Assembly (NCBI GenBank): GCA_045604285.1
Contig: JAZUNS010000165.1
Coordinates: 1 to 9,367, forward strand
From: SIG636 sp045604285
Lineage (GTDB): Bacteria; Bacillota; Clostridia; Oscillospirales; CAG-382
Length of the DNA stretch: 9,367 bases
Direction: 5' to 3'
Shown: positions 1 through 6,172 of the stretch, one piece after another
How the letters are laid out: the number at the start of each line of letters is the position of its first letter
Position numbering within the stretch: the stretch's first letter is position 1
The notes under the pieces: model-generated
What the model saw: the letters and a program-made list of their open reading frames with translations, nothing else
Databases searched by the model: none
What the model was told of the DNA's origin: nothing
Translations under genes and position numbers: made by a program

Positions 1-1
1 C

Positions 2-784
2 GGCAACGATATTTCCGGTAATGCAAGTCACATAGCCAACATAAATCCCTTCCGCTATCGTGGCTATTACTACGATACCGAAACAGGATTTTATTATCTC
101 CAAACAAGATATTACGATCCCGTTGTGGGTAGGTTTATAAATCGCGACACATCTGAGATTTTAACTGTTACTCCTACCGGTCTCACAGACAAAAATCTGT
201 TTGCATATTGCGACAACAATCCCATAATACGTGTTGACAACGGCGGGCAATTTTGGGACATTATTTTTGACATAGGGTCTTTGGCTTGCAGTGTTTATGA
301 TGTATGCACCGATCCTTCGGACGGATGGGCGTGGGCAGGACTCGCAGGCGATGTTGTTGACCTTGTTCCTTTTGTTACCTGCGTAGGCGAAACTGTAAAA
401 GTTGTTAGTACCGCTAACAAGGTTGTGGAAGCGGTTGATACTGCGCATGATGTGGTAAAGGCTGCTGATAAAGTTGATGATGTTGTTGACACAGTTCACG
501 ATACCGCTAAAACTGCTGATAATGTTGCAGATGGAGTCAAAGCGGGCAAAAGAATATTTAACATATCAAAGCAAAACAGCGAAGTTTTTAAAGGATTTAA
601 ACCTGTAAAAGGTCGTTCGTACAGAACTTTAGGTAATGGTCGGAACAAAAAGTATTATGATTGGGATTACACTCATAACGATATAGAAGTGTACGACAGA
701 AGTGGCAAGCATTTAGGCTCGATGAACCCCATAACCGGAGAGATGTATAAAGGACCAGTGAGAGGCAGGAAAATAGATATATGA
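2..784 (+). CDS. C-terminal part of an Rhs-family toxin with a colicin E3-like 16S rRNase domain (5' partial)
   Basis: The reading frame is open from the window edge, so the gene begins upstream. The first ~50 codons are the conserved end of an Rhs core (NPFRYRGYYYDTETGFYYL, then the RYYDP and GRF signature and an AYCDNNP motif). A hydrophobic and then DV/AD-rich pre-toxin linker follows (about 245-560). The last ~45 residues match the colicin E3 cytotoxic domain: the YDWDYTH...E motif corresponds to YEWDSQH...E of colicin E3, and the HLGSMNP and KGP motifs also align. The catalytic residues known for E3 (Asp510, His513, Glu517, Arg545) have counterparts at 665-667, 674-676, 686-688 and 767-769. 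By family knowledge such domains cut 16S rRNA at the decoding site and stop translation. The stop overlaps the next start by ATGA, fitting a coupled toxin-immunity pair. The delivery route cannot be seen. Confidence 0.88.
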   Translation, partial: GNDISGNASHIANINPFRYRGYYYDTETGFYYLQTRYYDPVVGRFINRDTSEILTVTPTGLTDKNLFAYCDNNPIIRVDNGGQFWDIIFDIGSLACSVYDVCTDPSDGWAWAGLAGDVVDLVPFVTCVGETVKVVSTANKVVEAVDTAHDVVKAADKVDDVVDTVHDTAKTADNVADGVKAGKRIFNISKQNSEVFKGFKPVKGRSYRTLGNGRNKKYYDWDYTHNDIEVYDRSGKHLGSMNPITGEMYKGPVRGRKIDI

Positions 785-1059
785 AAAATACAAAATATTG
801 TTGTCAGACTATGGATGATGCTATAAAAGAGACATTTTCTGTAAAGTACAACGAAAAGTTTAACGAATACTCGATACCATGTTTTGACAGCCCCGGTTCA
901 GTGTTGTGTTTAGACTTTTGCCCTTGGTGTGGAACAAAATTGCCCGACAGCAAGCGTGATGAGTGGTTTGCTCGTTTAGAATCATTAGGATACGAATCTC
1001 CTTTTGAAAATTTCGATGAAATTCCATTAGAGTATAAAACATCTGAATGGTATACCTGA
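781..1059 (+). CDS. Candidate immunity protein for the E3-like toxin; small Cys-rich (DUF6980-like) protein
   Basis: This 92-residue cytoplasmic protein has no signal peptide or membrane segment. Its start lies inside the toxin stop (ATGA overlap at 781-784), so translation is probably coupled. It has a Cys pair at residues 7-8 and a CLDFCPWCGTKLP segment with CxxC at 47-50, followed by a DEWF...L helix and an EW near the end. This resembles the small family I recall as DUF6980, often seen next to toxins; that name is from memory. The cysteines suggest a metal-binding knuckle. Position makes it the likely neutraliser of the RNase. It is not obviously similar to the acidic colicin E3 immunity protein, so the mode of inhibition is unknown. 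Confidence 0.72.
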   Translation: MKNTKYCCQTMDDAIKETFSVKYNEKFNEYSIPCFDSPGSVLCLDFCPWCGTKLPDSKRDEWFARLESLGYESPFENFDEIPLEYKTSEWYT

Positions 1060-1162
1060 TCCACCGATAAAAATATATATGTTTTTGAAACTTCTAATAG
1101 TTGCAAACTAAACACAGGAAATCAAACCTTGTATTAGCGAGAAAACGGTTGAATAGGCGCAA

Positions 1163-1200
1163 TAGGCAGGTGATGGGGTTTTCACCCCGTCACTTGTCTA
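1163..1200 (+). repeat. Cassette-boundary hairpin, copy 1
   Basis: A 17-bp stem (1163-1179 with 1184-1200, a few G-T pairs) closes a TTTC loop; the core is GTGATGGGGT/ACCCCGTCAC. It lies between the unit 1 immunity gene and the first recognisable core codons of unit 2. It has the same layout as the hairpins at 2831 and 6039 but a different stem sequence. No T-tract follows on either strand, so it is not a standard intrinsic terminator. The preceding stretch 1060-1162 is AT-rich and shows nothing recognisable. Confidence 0.75.
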
Positions 1201-1209
1201 AAAAGCTAA

Positions 1210-1338
1210 TGCGGTGCTACATATAAAGACCTTTTTACCGCTTATAACGGTACAGCCATAACTTATGACACCATAGGCAACCCCTTGAAATGGCGCAACG
1301 CCGCAGCAATAGAGTGGTCGGGTAGTCAGATGGCATAA
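1210..1338 (+). pseudogene. Rhs core fragment of unit 2, upstream part, out of frame with the toxin
   Basis: The frame encodes a YD-repeat segment containing AYNGTAITYDTIGNP and KWRNAAAIEW, as in the fragments at 2882 and 6085. An in-frame TAA lies just upstream (1207-1209), so it has no N-terminal part. It runs into TAA at 1336-1338. Directly at that point the next frame continues the core as DGIRTSKRYY (from 1329), which leads on to the toxin at 1476. Comparison with the copy at 2882-3031, which continues past QMS, shows that a stretch of core was deleted here and the frame shifted. Confidence 0.8.
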
Positions 1339-1391
1339 GAACTAGCAAGCGTTATTACAACATAAGCGGAGAACCTGTCGGTATAATCAAA

Positions 1392-1625
1392 TACACCCTT
1401 GAAGGCGGTACTATTGTAGCCGAAAACCGACTTGGCACCAAGATATACTACACCTATGATGACAAAGGTGCCATAATGGGTATGATATACGGCGGCGATA
1501 CCTATATGTTCTCCAAGAACCTGCAAGGGGACGTTATAGGCATCTATAACGAAAACCGTCAGCTCGTTGCCAAATATAGCTACAACGCCTACGGCGAGAT
1601 AACCGCAATTACCGACGCAAGCGGC
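1392..1625 (+). repeat. Core repeat B, unit 2 copy
   Basis: Encodes GGTIVAENRLGTKIYYTYDD through YNAYGEI. From 1482 to 1555 it is identical to 6406-6479, while its earlier part differs from the unit 5 copy at several bases. Confidence 0.85.
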
Positions 1626-2309
1626 GTTGACGTTTCCTCTAACGCAACCCATATCGCAAACGTAAACCCCTTCCGCTACAGAGGCTACTACTACGACACC
1701 GAAACCGGATTCTATTATCTGCAATCCCGCTACTACGACCCAGTCGTTGGTAGATTCCTTAATGCAGACATTTATGTCTCTACAGGTCAAGGCATAATAG
1801 GCTATAATATGCTGGGCTATTGTAACAATAACCCAATCAATCTCTCAGACTCATTTGGAACTTGGCCAAAATGGTGGGATGATACACGTGATTGGCTTGA
1901 TGAAAATGTACTTGAACCGATAGGAGACTTTTGTGGAATCGTAGTTGACAACTTTACTGTCACAGCGGGTGCTTGCATTGGCTTCGGCGGTAGCATAAAT
2001 GCTGGCCCTGCAGAGGTACAAGCTGAGATGAGAGAAGATATAATTGGTGTCCAAGTTCGCGAAGGGCAGATAGATATAGGAAATAACGGAAAATCTGGCG
2101 CAAGCATAGGGATCGGGCCTTTTAGTGTAGGTTCGGGCGGTGAAACGTTTGAGAGTTGGACGACAGGGGAGCGAGAAGTTTATGAAAGCACTCATCCAAC
2201 TTTTGATGTAGGCATAGGTTTTTCTTTTTCGTGTTTTGTTGGTGCGCACGCAGGCATTTCTTTATCTATTTCGGGAATTATAGATGATATTATACAGTAT
2301 TGTTCGTGA
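1476..2309 (+). CDS. Orphan Rhs core end with an unrecognised Gly-rich C-terminal toxin tip
   Basis: The frame is open from 1326; the first ATG is 1476, preceded by a weak AAAGG. Residues 1-125 are the Rhs core end, with GDVIGIYNENRQLVAKYSY, NPFRYRGYYYDTETG, RYYDP and GRFLNAD motifs. The tip (about 128-277) starts with a WPKWWDD segment and continues as a Gly-rich, alternating hydrophobic region (ACIGFGGSINAG, SGASIGIGPFSVGSGG, FSCFVGAHAGISLSISG). I recognise no nuclease, deaminase, peptidase or ADP-ribosyltransferase motif. The beta-like pattern and the three-TM partner downstream suggest a membrane target, which is inference. The stop is 17 nt before the next start. The core upstream is frameshifted, so this is a silent or donor tip unless translated from an internal start. 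Confidence 0.78.
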   Translation: MGMIYGGDTYMFSKNLQGDVIGIYNENRQLVAKYSYNAYGEITAITDASGVDVSSNATHIANVNPFRYRGYYYDTETGFYYLQSRYYDPVVGRFLNADIYVSTGQGIIGYNMLGYCNNNPINLSDSFGTWPKWWDDTRDWLDENVLEPIGDFCGIVVDNFTVTAGACIGFGGSINAGPAEVQAEMREDIIGVQVREGQIDIGNNGKSGASIGIGPFSVGSGGETFESWTTGEREVYESTHPTFDVGIGFSFSCFVGAHAGISLSISGIIDDIIQYCS

Positions 2310-2326
2310 ATTTTAGGAGGATTATT

Positions 2327-2728
2327 ATGGAGCAAAAGAATACGGGCTTGCAAGAGACCAAAGAAGGTATTCTAAGTAGAATCAAGACGAAAATAGAAAA
2401 TGACAGAAGAACCTTTGGGATAGCCGTATTAATCTATAGCATTCTTTCATTCGTTTTTTTGATTTTTTCTTTCGCTGCAAAAGAAGGTATCAATAACCGT
2501 TGCATTGGATGCCTTGTATGGTCAATTTTAAGCATTTGTTTTCTTGGCATGATAAGATCAGCAAATATTCCACCATCAACCTTTAGTTTTGGTTCAAATA
2601 GCGTCAAGAAATTCTTTTACTACCTTGACAAACCAAAGGGATATTTAAAATTATGTTGGATTATCTTTTGCTTGATAAGCGTGTGTTTTGTCGTCTCATT
2701 TTTGTCGCTCGTTTGTATTTTGATTTAA
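2327..2728 (+). CDS. Candidate membrane immunity protein of unit 2 (three TM segments)
   Basis: I chose ATG 2327 because AGGAGG sits 7 nt upstream at 2315-2320; an in-frame TTG at 2300 overlaps the toxin and lacks such a site. The 133-residue product has a charged N-terminal helix (residues 1-29) and hydrophobic segments at about 30-51, 59-77 and 107-133. It ends in the membrane after CILI. I recognise no family. Being directly behind a toxin tip, it is the expected immunity gene, and its membrane location implies that the cognate toxin acts at or across the cytoplasmic membrane. A and T content is higher than in the core repeats, as usual for the variable part of such cassettes. Confidence 0.72.
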   Translation: MEQKNTGLQETKEGILSRIKTKIENDRRTFGIAVLIYSILSFVFLIFSFAAKEGINNRCIGCLVWSILSICFLGMIRSANIPPSTFSFGSNSVKKFFYYLDKPKGYLKLCWIIFCLISVCFVVSFLSLVCILI

Positions 2729-2830
2729 ATAGAGCTAATAGATAGTGCATGTAGATGTTGATACTTAAGCAAGCGTTTTCTTGTATTAATGTAAGCGTAA
2801 ACCCTACAAGGATAATCTAAATGATAACAA

Positions 2831-2963
2831 GGGGCGGGATTTTCGTCCCGTCCCCTGTGGGACAAGCTATTGTGATACCTTTGGGGTGACCTGCTTACAA
2901 GCTTTAACGGAACTGCAATAACCTACGATTCAATAGGCAATCAGACAAAATGGCGTAATGCAA
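2831..2963 (+). repeat. Boundary repeat, copy 2: hairpin plus start of the core
   Basis: The hairpin GGGGCGGGATTTTCGTCCCG plus TCCCC (2831-2855) opens a segment of about 133 bp that is nearly identical to 6039-6172, with only a few differences. The identity covers non-coding bases just after the hairpin as well as core codons. The 2729-2830 gap before it is AT-rich and holds nothing I recognise. Confidence 0.85.
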
Positions 2964-3031
2964 CCGCTATAGAGTGGTACGGAAGACAGATGTCGTTGTT
3001 TGCCCATACAGATACAAATGCTAAAAATTGA
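2882..3031 (+). pseudogene. Rhs core fragment of unit 3, truncated at both ends
   Basis: Fifty codons from TGG at 2882 to TGA at 3029-3031 encode a YD-repeat segment: WGDLLTSFNGTAITYDSIGN, then TKWRNATAIEW and GRQMSLFAHTDTNAKN. Homology to the longer copy at 6085 breaks after TNAK. No start codon or ribosome site precedes it, and the in-frame codon three before TGG is TGA (2873-2875). It is a remnant. The lipoprotein gene follows after 42 bases, either as an insertion into the core or as the surviving end of another cassette. Confidence 0.82.
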
Positions 3032-3073
3032 AAATATTAGAAGCATTAAGGTGTAAAAAAGGAGATGCGCGGT

Positions 3074-4240
3074 ATGAGAAAAAACATAGGGTTACTATTG
3101 CTACTGGTCATCATCGTTTCATTATGCTCTTGCGCTGCTGAGATAGACAAGTCCGGGTCAGCAGAACAAAGCTTTGCCTCGTCCGAGCTTTCATCTGAAA
3201 CTAAAAAGATAGGCGAATTCGGTGGAGAGTACATCTTTGATTATCACTACGCTCAAACGCCTGACAGCTTCTTTTGTGTAAAGTCATCTACTAACGGTGA
3301 CAAAGACGATGGAATAGTGCGCTTTTCAAAAGGTGACTTTACTGACAAAGCCATGGTAGTATCAAAAGAGGCTTTTGGGGTTGCAGAGGATGACTGCTTT
3401 TATGCTGACATTGTAGGCATTACATCGAAATGGCTGTACGTAGCTGTAGCAAACACTTCAGGCACGAAAGACATATATGGGCTTTCCCACGATGGCAGTG
3501 TAAAAGAAAAGCTACTTGAAAACGTAAAGTCTGCATATTTTCACCGTGGGAACGGCAGTCTTTGTTTTACGCAAAACGATAAGGACGGTATAGGGCATCT
3601 GTATGCTTTAGACCTTATAGCCGATGCGATTACCGAGGTTGATACGGGTGAATATACGGTTGACGGTCTTTATTGGTGCCAGTTAAAGGACGAGAGAATA
3701 GGATTTCTTAACTATCCCAACAGCATTATTGTTGATACTGAAGGTAAGATAGACGTGATGCAGACAATACCGTCTGAAGAAAAGGCATACAAATGCTTGG
3801 GCAGAGACGAATCCCTCAAAGCTAAAGTAGAGGGTTTTGTAAACGATGGGCGTGAGCTTATCAGTTATGCCGAGTGCGGCGATTATATCTATTACATAGA
3901 TAAAGACGCAGATGGTAAGGCTATTTCTCTTAACCGCATAGCCATGAACGGAACGGACAAAACCGTGCTTAAAGAAAATACCGAGGTTATTGAGTTGTAT
4001 TCTTATGAAGGTGTGCTGTACGGAGATATTACCGATGGTGATGTTGCTTACTTGGTAAAGGTAAGCGATACGGGCGAGATTACACGCACCAAAGCTGTCA
4101 CAGGCGTTGGACAATGGGGCTATATCAAGGTAGAAGCTGGATTATTTATCAGAACATACGAAGCAGTACCCTCTTGCCCTTCTCTCGTTTATGTATATAA
4201 CCCATTAACAAATCAAGCGATAACCAATCAAACTAAGTAA
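3074..4240 (+). CDS. Lipoprotein with a DUF5050-like beta-propeller pattern
   Basis: ATG 3074 is preferred over ATG 3065 because GGAG at 3061-3064 is 9 nt before it and would nearly touch 3065. The 388-residue product starts with MRKN, a run of Leu/Val/Ile and a lipobox LCSC with Cys20 as the lipidation site, then a Ser-rich linker. The body has repeated short blades such as DYIYYIDKD, LNRIAMNG, HLYALDL and LVKVSDTG, the pattern of extracytoplasmic DUF5050/TolB-like propellers. It should sit on the outer face of the membrane. It stands between two broken Rhs cores and has its own terminator. It may be an unrelated insertion or the extracytoplasmic immunity protein of a cassette whose toxin is gone; the sequence does not decide. 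Confidence 0.82.
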   Translation: MRKNIGLLLLLVIIVSLCSCAAEIDKSGSAEQSFASSELSSETKKIGEFGGEYIFDYHYAQTPDSFFCVKSSTNGDKDDGIVRFSKGDFTDKAMVVSKEAFGVAEDDCFYADIVGITSKWLYVAVANTSGTKDIYGLSHDGSVKEKLLENVKSAYFHRGNGSLCFTQNDKDGIGHLYALDLIADAITEVDTGEYTVDGLYWCQLKDERIGFLNYPNSIIVDTEGKIDVMQTIPSEEKAYKCLGRDESLKAKVEGFVNDGRELISYAECGDYIYYIDKDADGKAISLNRIAMNGTDKTVLKENTEVIELYSYEGVLYGDITDGDVAYLVKVSDTGEITRTKAVTGVGQWGYIKVEAGLFIRTYEAVPSCPSLVYVYNPLTNQAITNQTK

Positions 4241-4284
4241 CTCGCATTTAATAATAGTTGGTACAAAAATAATACTAATGCAAT

Positions 4285-4316
4285 AAAAGGAGTTTGCTCT
4301 TTTGCAGGCTCCTTTT
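4285..4316 (+). terminator. Intrinsic terminator after the lipoprotein gene
   Basis: The arms AAAAGGAGTTTGC (4285-4297) and GCAGGCTCCTTTT (4304-4316) pair over 13 bp, including two G-T pairs, around a TCTTTT loop. The stem ends in TTTT, with further T-rich sequence soon after. It lies 44 bases after the lipoprotein stop. Confidence 0.8.
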
Positions 4317-4318
4317 CC

Positions 4319-4460
4319 TCATATTTTTGAGTTCGTTTCTACATTGGCCTTCGCCTTATATTTGTAAAACGTATTCCGCGACACCTCATGCACTCGGCAT
4401 CGGAAAGCGTACCGCCGAAGCTTTTTGAATAATCTCTTCCTCAGAGGGTGTTGACAGTAG
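4319..4460 (-). pseudogene. Possible decayed end of a recombinase-type helix-turn-helix gene
   Basis: On the minus strand one frame ends VSRNTFYKYKAKANVE and stops at 4319-4321. That looks like the recognition helix of a resolvase or transposase HTH. Upstream pieces in the other frames read SEEEIIQK and FGGTLSDAECMRC, which would complete such an HTH if two frameshifts are allowed. No full gene or catalytic domain is present. It sits exactly where the core of unit 4 is missing its 5' part, which would fit an old mobile-element insertion. The evidence is a few short motifs only. Confidence 0.3.
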
Positions 4461-4483
4461 AGTTGCTTTTTATAGCGTATATC

Positions 4484-4512
4484 TTGACAAAACAATCTAT
4501 AAAGTATAAAAT
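4484..4512 (+). promoter_or_regulatory. Sigma-A type promoter in front of unit 4
   Basis: TTGACA at 4484-4489, a 17-bp spacer, and TAAAAT at 4507-4512. The first core codons of unit 4 begin at 4524, so a transcript would start almost exactly at the broken core. A second TTGACA at 4451 lacks a good -10 box at proper distance. Confidence 0.6.
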
Positions 4513-4522
4513 AATAGTATAG

Positions 4523-4752
4523 ATACACTCTTGACGGCGGTACTATTGTTGCCGAAAATCGACTTGGCACCAAGATATACTACACCTATGATGACAAAGG
4601 CGCCATTATGGGTATGTATTACGGCGGTCAGAACTATATCTTCTCCAAAAACCTGCAAGGGGACGTTATAGGCATCTATAACGAAAACCGTCAGCTCGTT
4701 GCCAAGTACAGCTACAACGCCTACGGCGAGATAATGTCTATCACCGACGCAA
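4523..4752 (+). repeat. Core repeat B, unit 4 copy
   Basis: The first 89 bases (4523-4611) are identical to 6315-6403 in unit 5. Right after that it diverges (YYGGQNYIFS here, IYGGDTYMFS there). Confidence 0.85.
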
Positions 4753-5546
4753 GCGGTAACGATGTGTCAAGCAATTCTGCACACATAGCCAACATAAATC
4801 CCTTCCGCTATCGTGGCTATTACTACGATACTGAGACAGGATTTTACTATTTGCAATCCCGTTACTACGATCCAGTGGTTGGTCGTTTTCTCAATGCAGA
4901 TGCCATAATCGGAGCTAATGGAGGGATTATAGGCTACAACGCTTTTGCATATTGCAACAATAATCCTGTAATGAAGTATGATCCCTCGGGATATGATGCG
5001 ATTGTTTTGACCAATGACGGTGCAGCTGGACACACTGGAATAATGGTGCAAGATGAAGACGGAGTTTGGTACCACTTTTACTGGGGCGCAAGCGATGGCA
5101 ATTCATCTTCGTCAGGGTCGTCGAGCTCGGCATCTCCATTTGGATGCGAAGCAAAAACGTGGTGCAAAATTTATGAGGGCGATATTTCTTTAGACGACAT
5201 TAACGCATCAGGTCAGTATGGCGGGACTTATGACCGAATGGAGAGACTATACGGAGATTTTTCTACTTGTCTAACCGAGATGCAGAATCCAAGCGGAGAA
5301 TATAATCTCTACACAAATAACTGCTTAGATAAATCGTTTTCTATATTGGCTTCGGCTGATACTATATACAAAGACGCTTTACAAAAAGGTGCAAAAAAAT
5401 GGAGACCAACTAAAGGTCATGATACACTGTGTGAAAATATGCCAGTTCGACCGCTATTTCCTTCTTGGCGACATTTCGTGATTGAAATTATGCCAATAAT
5501 TATTCCTATGAAGTGGTGTTTTGAGTTTCTGTTTTATAAGAGATAA
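4608..5546 (+). CDS. Orphan Rhs core end with a putative permuted papain-fold toxin tip
   Basis: The frame is open from 4518; ATG 4608 is the first usual start, with a weak AAAGG 7 nt upstream. Residues 1-128 are Rhs core end (FRYRGYYYDTETGFYYL, RYYDP, GRFLNAD, AYCNNNP, DPSG). The tip contains AGHTGIMVQDEDGVWYHFYW (His142) and, after a Ser-rich loop (about 165-175), EYNLYTNNCL (Cys239). The order His-first then Asn-Cys is that of circularly permuted NlpC/P60-like enzymes (LRAT, YiiX, DUF4105 type). Such enzymes cleave or transfer amide or ester bonds in peptidoglycan peptides or lipids. The C terminus ends in a hydrophobic stretch (289-309). The four-TM partner downstream suggests an envelope target. 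The fold assignment rests on motifs only. Confidence 0.8.
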   Translation: MGMYYGGQNYIFSKNLQGDVIGIYNENRQLVAKYSYNAYGEIMSITDASGNDVSSNSAHIANINPFRYRGYYYDTETGFYYLQSRYYDPVVGRFLNADAIIGANGGIIGYNAFAYCNNNPVMKYDPSGYDAIVLTNDGAAGHTGIMVQDEDGVWYHFYWGASDGNSSSSGSSSSASPFGCEAKTWCKIYEGDISLDDINASGQYGGTYDRMERLYGDFSTCLTEMQNPSGEYNLYTNNCLDKSFSILASADTIYKDALQKGAKKWRPTKGHDTLCENMPVRPLFPSWRHFVIEIMPIIIPMKWCFEFLFYKR

Positions 5547-5564
5547 GTATTAGGAGGAAAATTT

Positions 5565-5996
5565 ATGAAAAATGCAGTATTTGTATGTTTAAGCGCAGTC
5601 GTTGGAATAATTGGTTTTTTCTTTACAATTGTCGCCGCGTTCCTCGAACCGCAAGAGGGACATGGATTAGTGGAAGTGTGTTGCTTATCGTATTTTGGTG
5701 TCATTGCTCCTGCAATAGCTTTGGAAATTGCGAAATTTTTGTGTTTTAAGCATAAGTATAAAAAAATATATACATTTGACATTATCGGTATTATAATGTG
5801 TTTGTCTGTAATTATAATACTCAACCTTCTTTATTTAGGAGGAATGAATTTTTGGGCTGTTTGGAAACATGAATTTTTTCTGTATCAATTCCCTTGGCTT
5901 ATAGCTTTGATTATAAAAATTCTGATACTAACGTTTGTGTCGAAAAAGAAAAAAGACGTCCAAGAGGGCAAGACCGAGGACGGTTCTTCGTCTTGA
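5565..5996 (+). CDS. Candidate membrane immunity protein of unit 4 (four TM segments)
   Basis: ATG 5565 follows a TAGGAGG site 7 nt upstream and lies 18 nt behind the toxin stop, almost the same spacing as in unit 2. The 143-residue product has hydrophobic segments at about 4-27, 38-60, 70-92 and 107-126, and a charged cytoplasmic tail (KKKKDVQEGKTEDG). I recognise no named family. Its place directly behind a toxin tip makes immunity the likely role, and multiple membrane spans imply protection at the membrane or cell wall. It shows no clear similarity to the unit 2 membrane protein, consistent with a different cognate toxin. Confidence 0.72.
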   Translation: MKNAVFVCLSAVVGIIGFFFTIVAAFLEPQEGHGLVEVCCLSYFGVIAPAIALEIAKFLCFKHKYKKIYTFDIIGIIMCLSVIIILNLLYLGGMNFWAVWKHEFFLYQFPWLIALIIKILILTFVSKKKKDVQEGKTEDGSSS

Positions 5997-6038
5997 CGAT
6001 GTCTGCTATGCTTATCGTATAAACATTACACTATAACA

Positions 6039-6172
6039 GGGGACGGGATTTTCGTCCCGTCCCCTGTGGGACAAGCTATTGTGATACCTTTGGGGCAATC
6101 TGCTTACAAGCTTTAACGGAACTGCAATAACCTACGATTCAATAGGCAATCCGACAAAATGGCGTAATGCAA
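6039..6172 (+). repeat. Boundary repeat, copy 3: hairpin plus start of the core
   Basis: GGGGACGGGA (6039-6048) pairs perfectly with TCCCGTCCCC (6055-6064) around TTTTCG. The following TGTGGGAC allows a competing short hairpin (GTCCC-CTGT-GGGAC). The segment to 6172 is nearly identical to 2831-2963. No T-tract follows. Confidence 0.87.

Noticed and set aside
1163..1200. Boundary hairpins taken as intrinsic terminators
   Set aside because: None of the three has a run of T after the stem on either strand; factor-dependent ends cannot be excluded.
1326..1790. Long minus-strand open frame (154 codons) across the unit 2 core
   Set aside because: It is antisense to the conserved Rhs core, and similar mirror frames appear opposite the other core copies, so it is a shadow of the repeat.
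2831..6064. CRISPR-like array of palindromic repeats
   Set aside because: The repeats are kilobases apart and separated by coding cassettes, with no short spacers and no cas genes.
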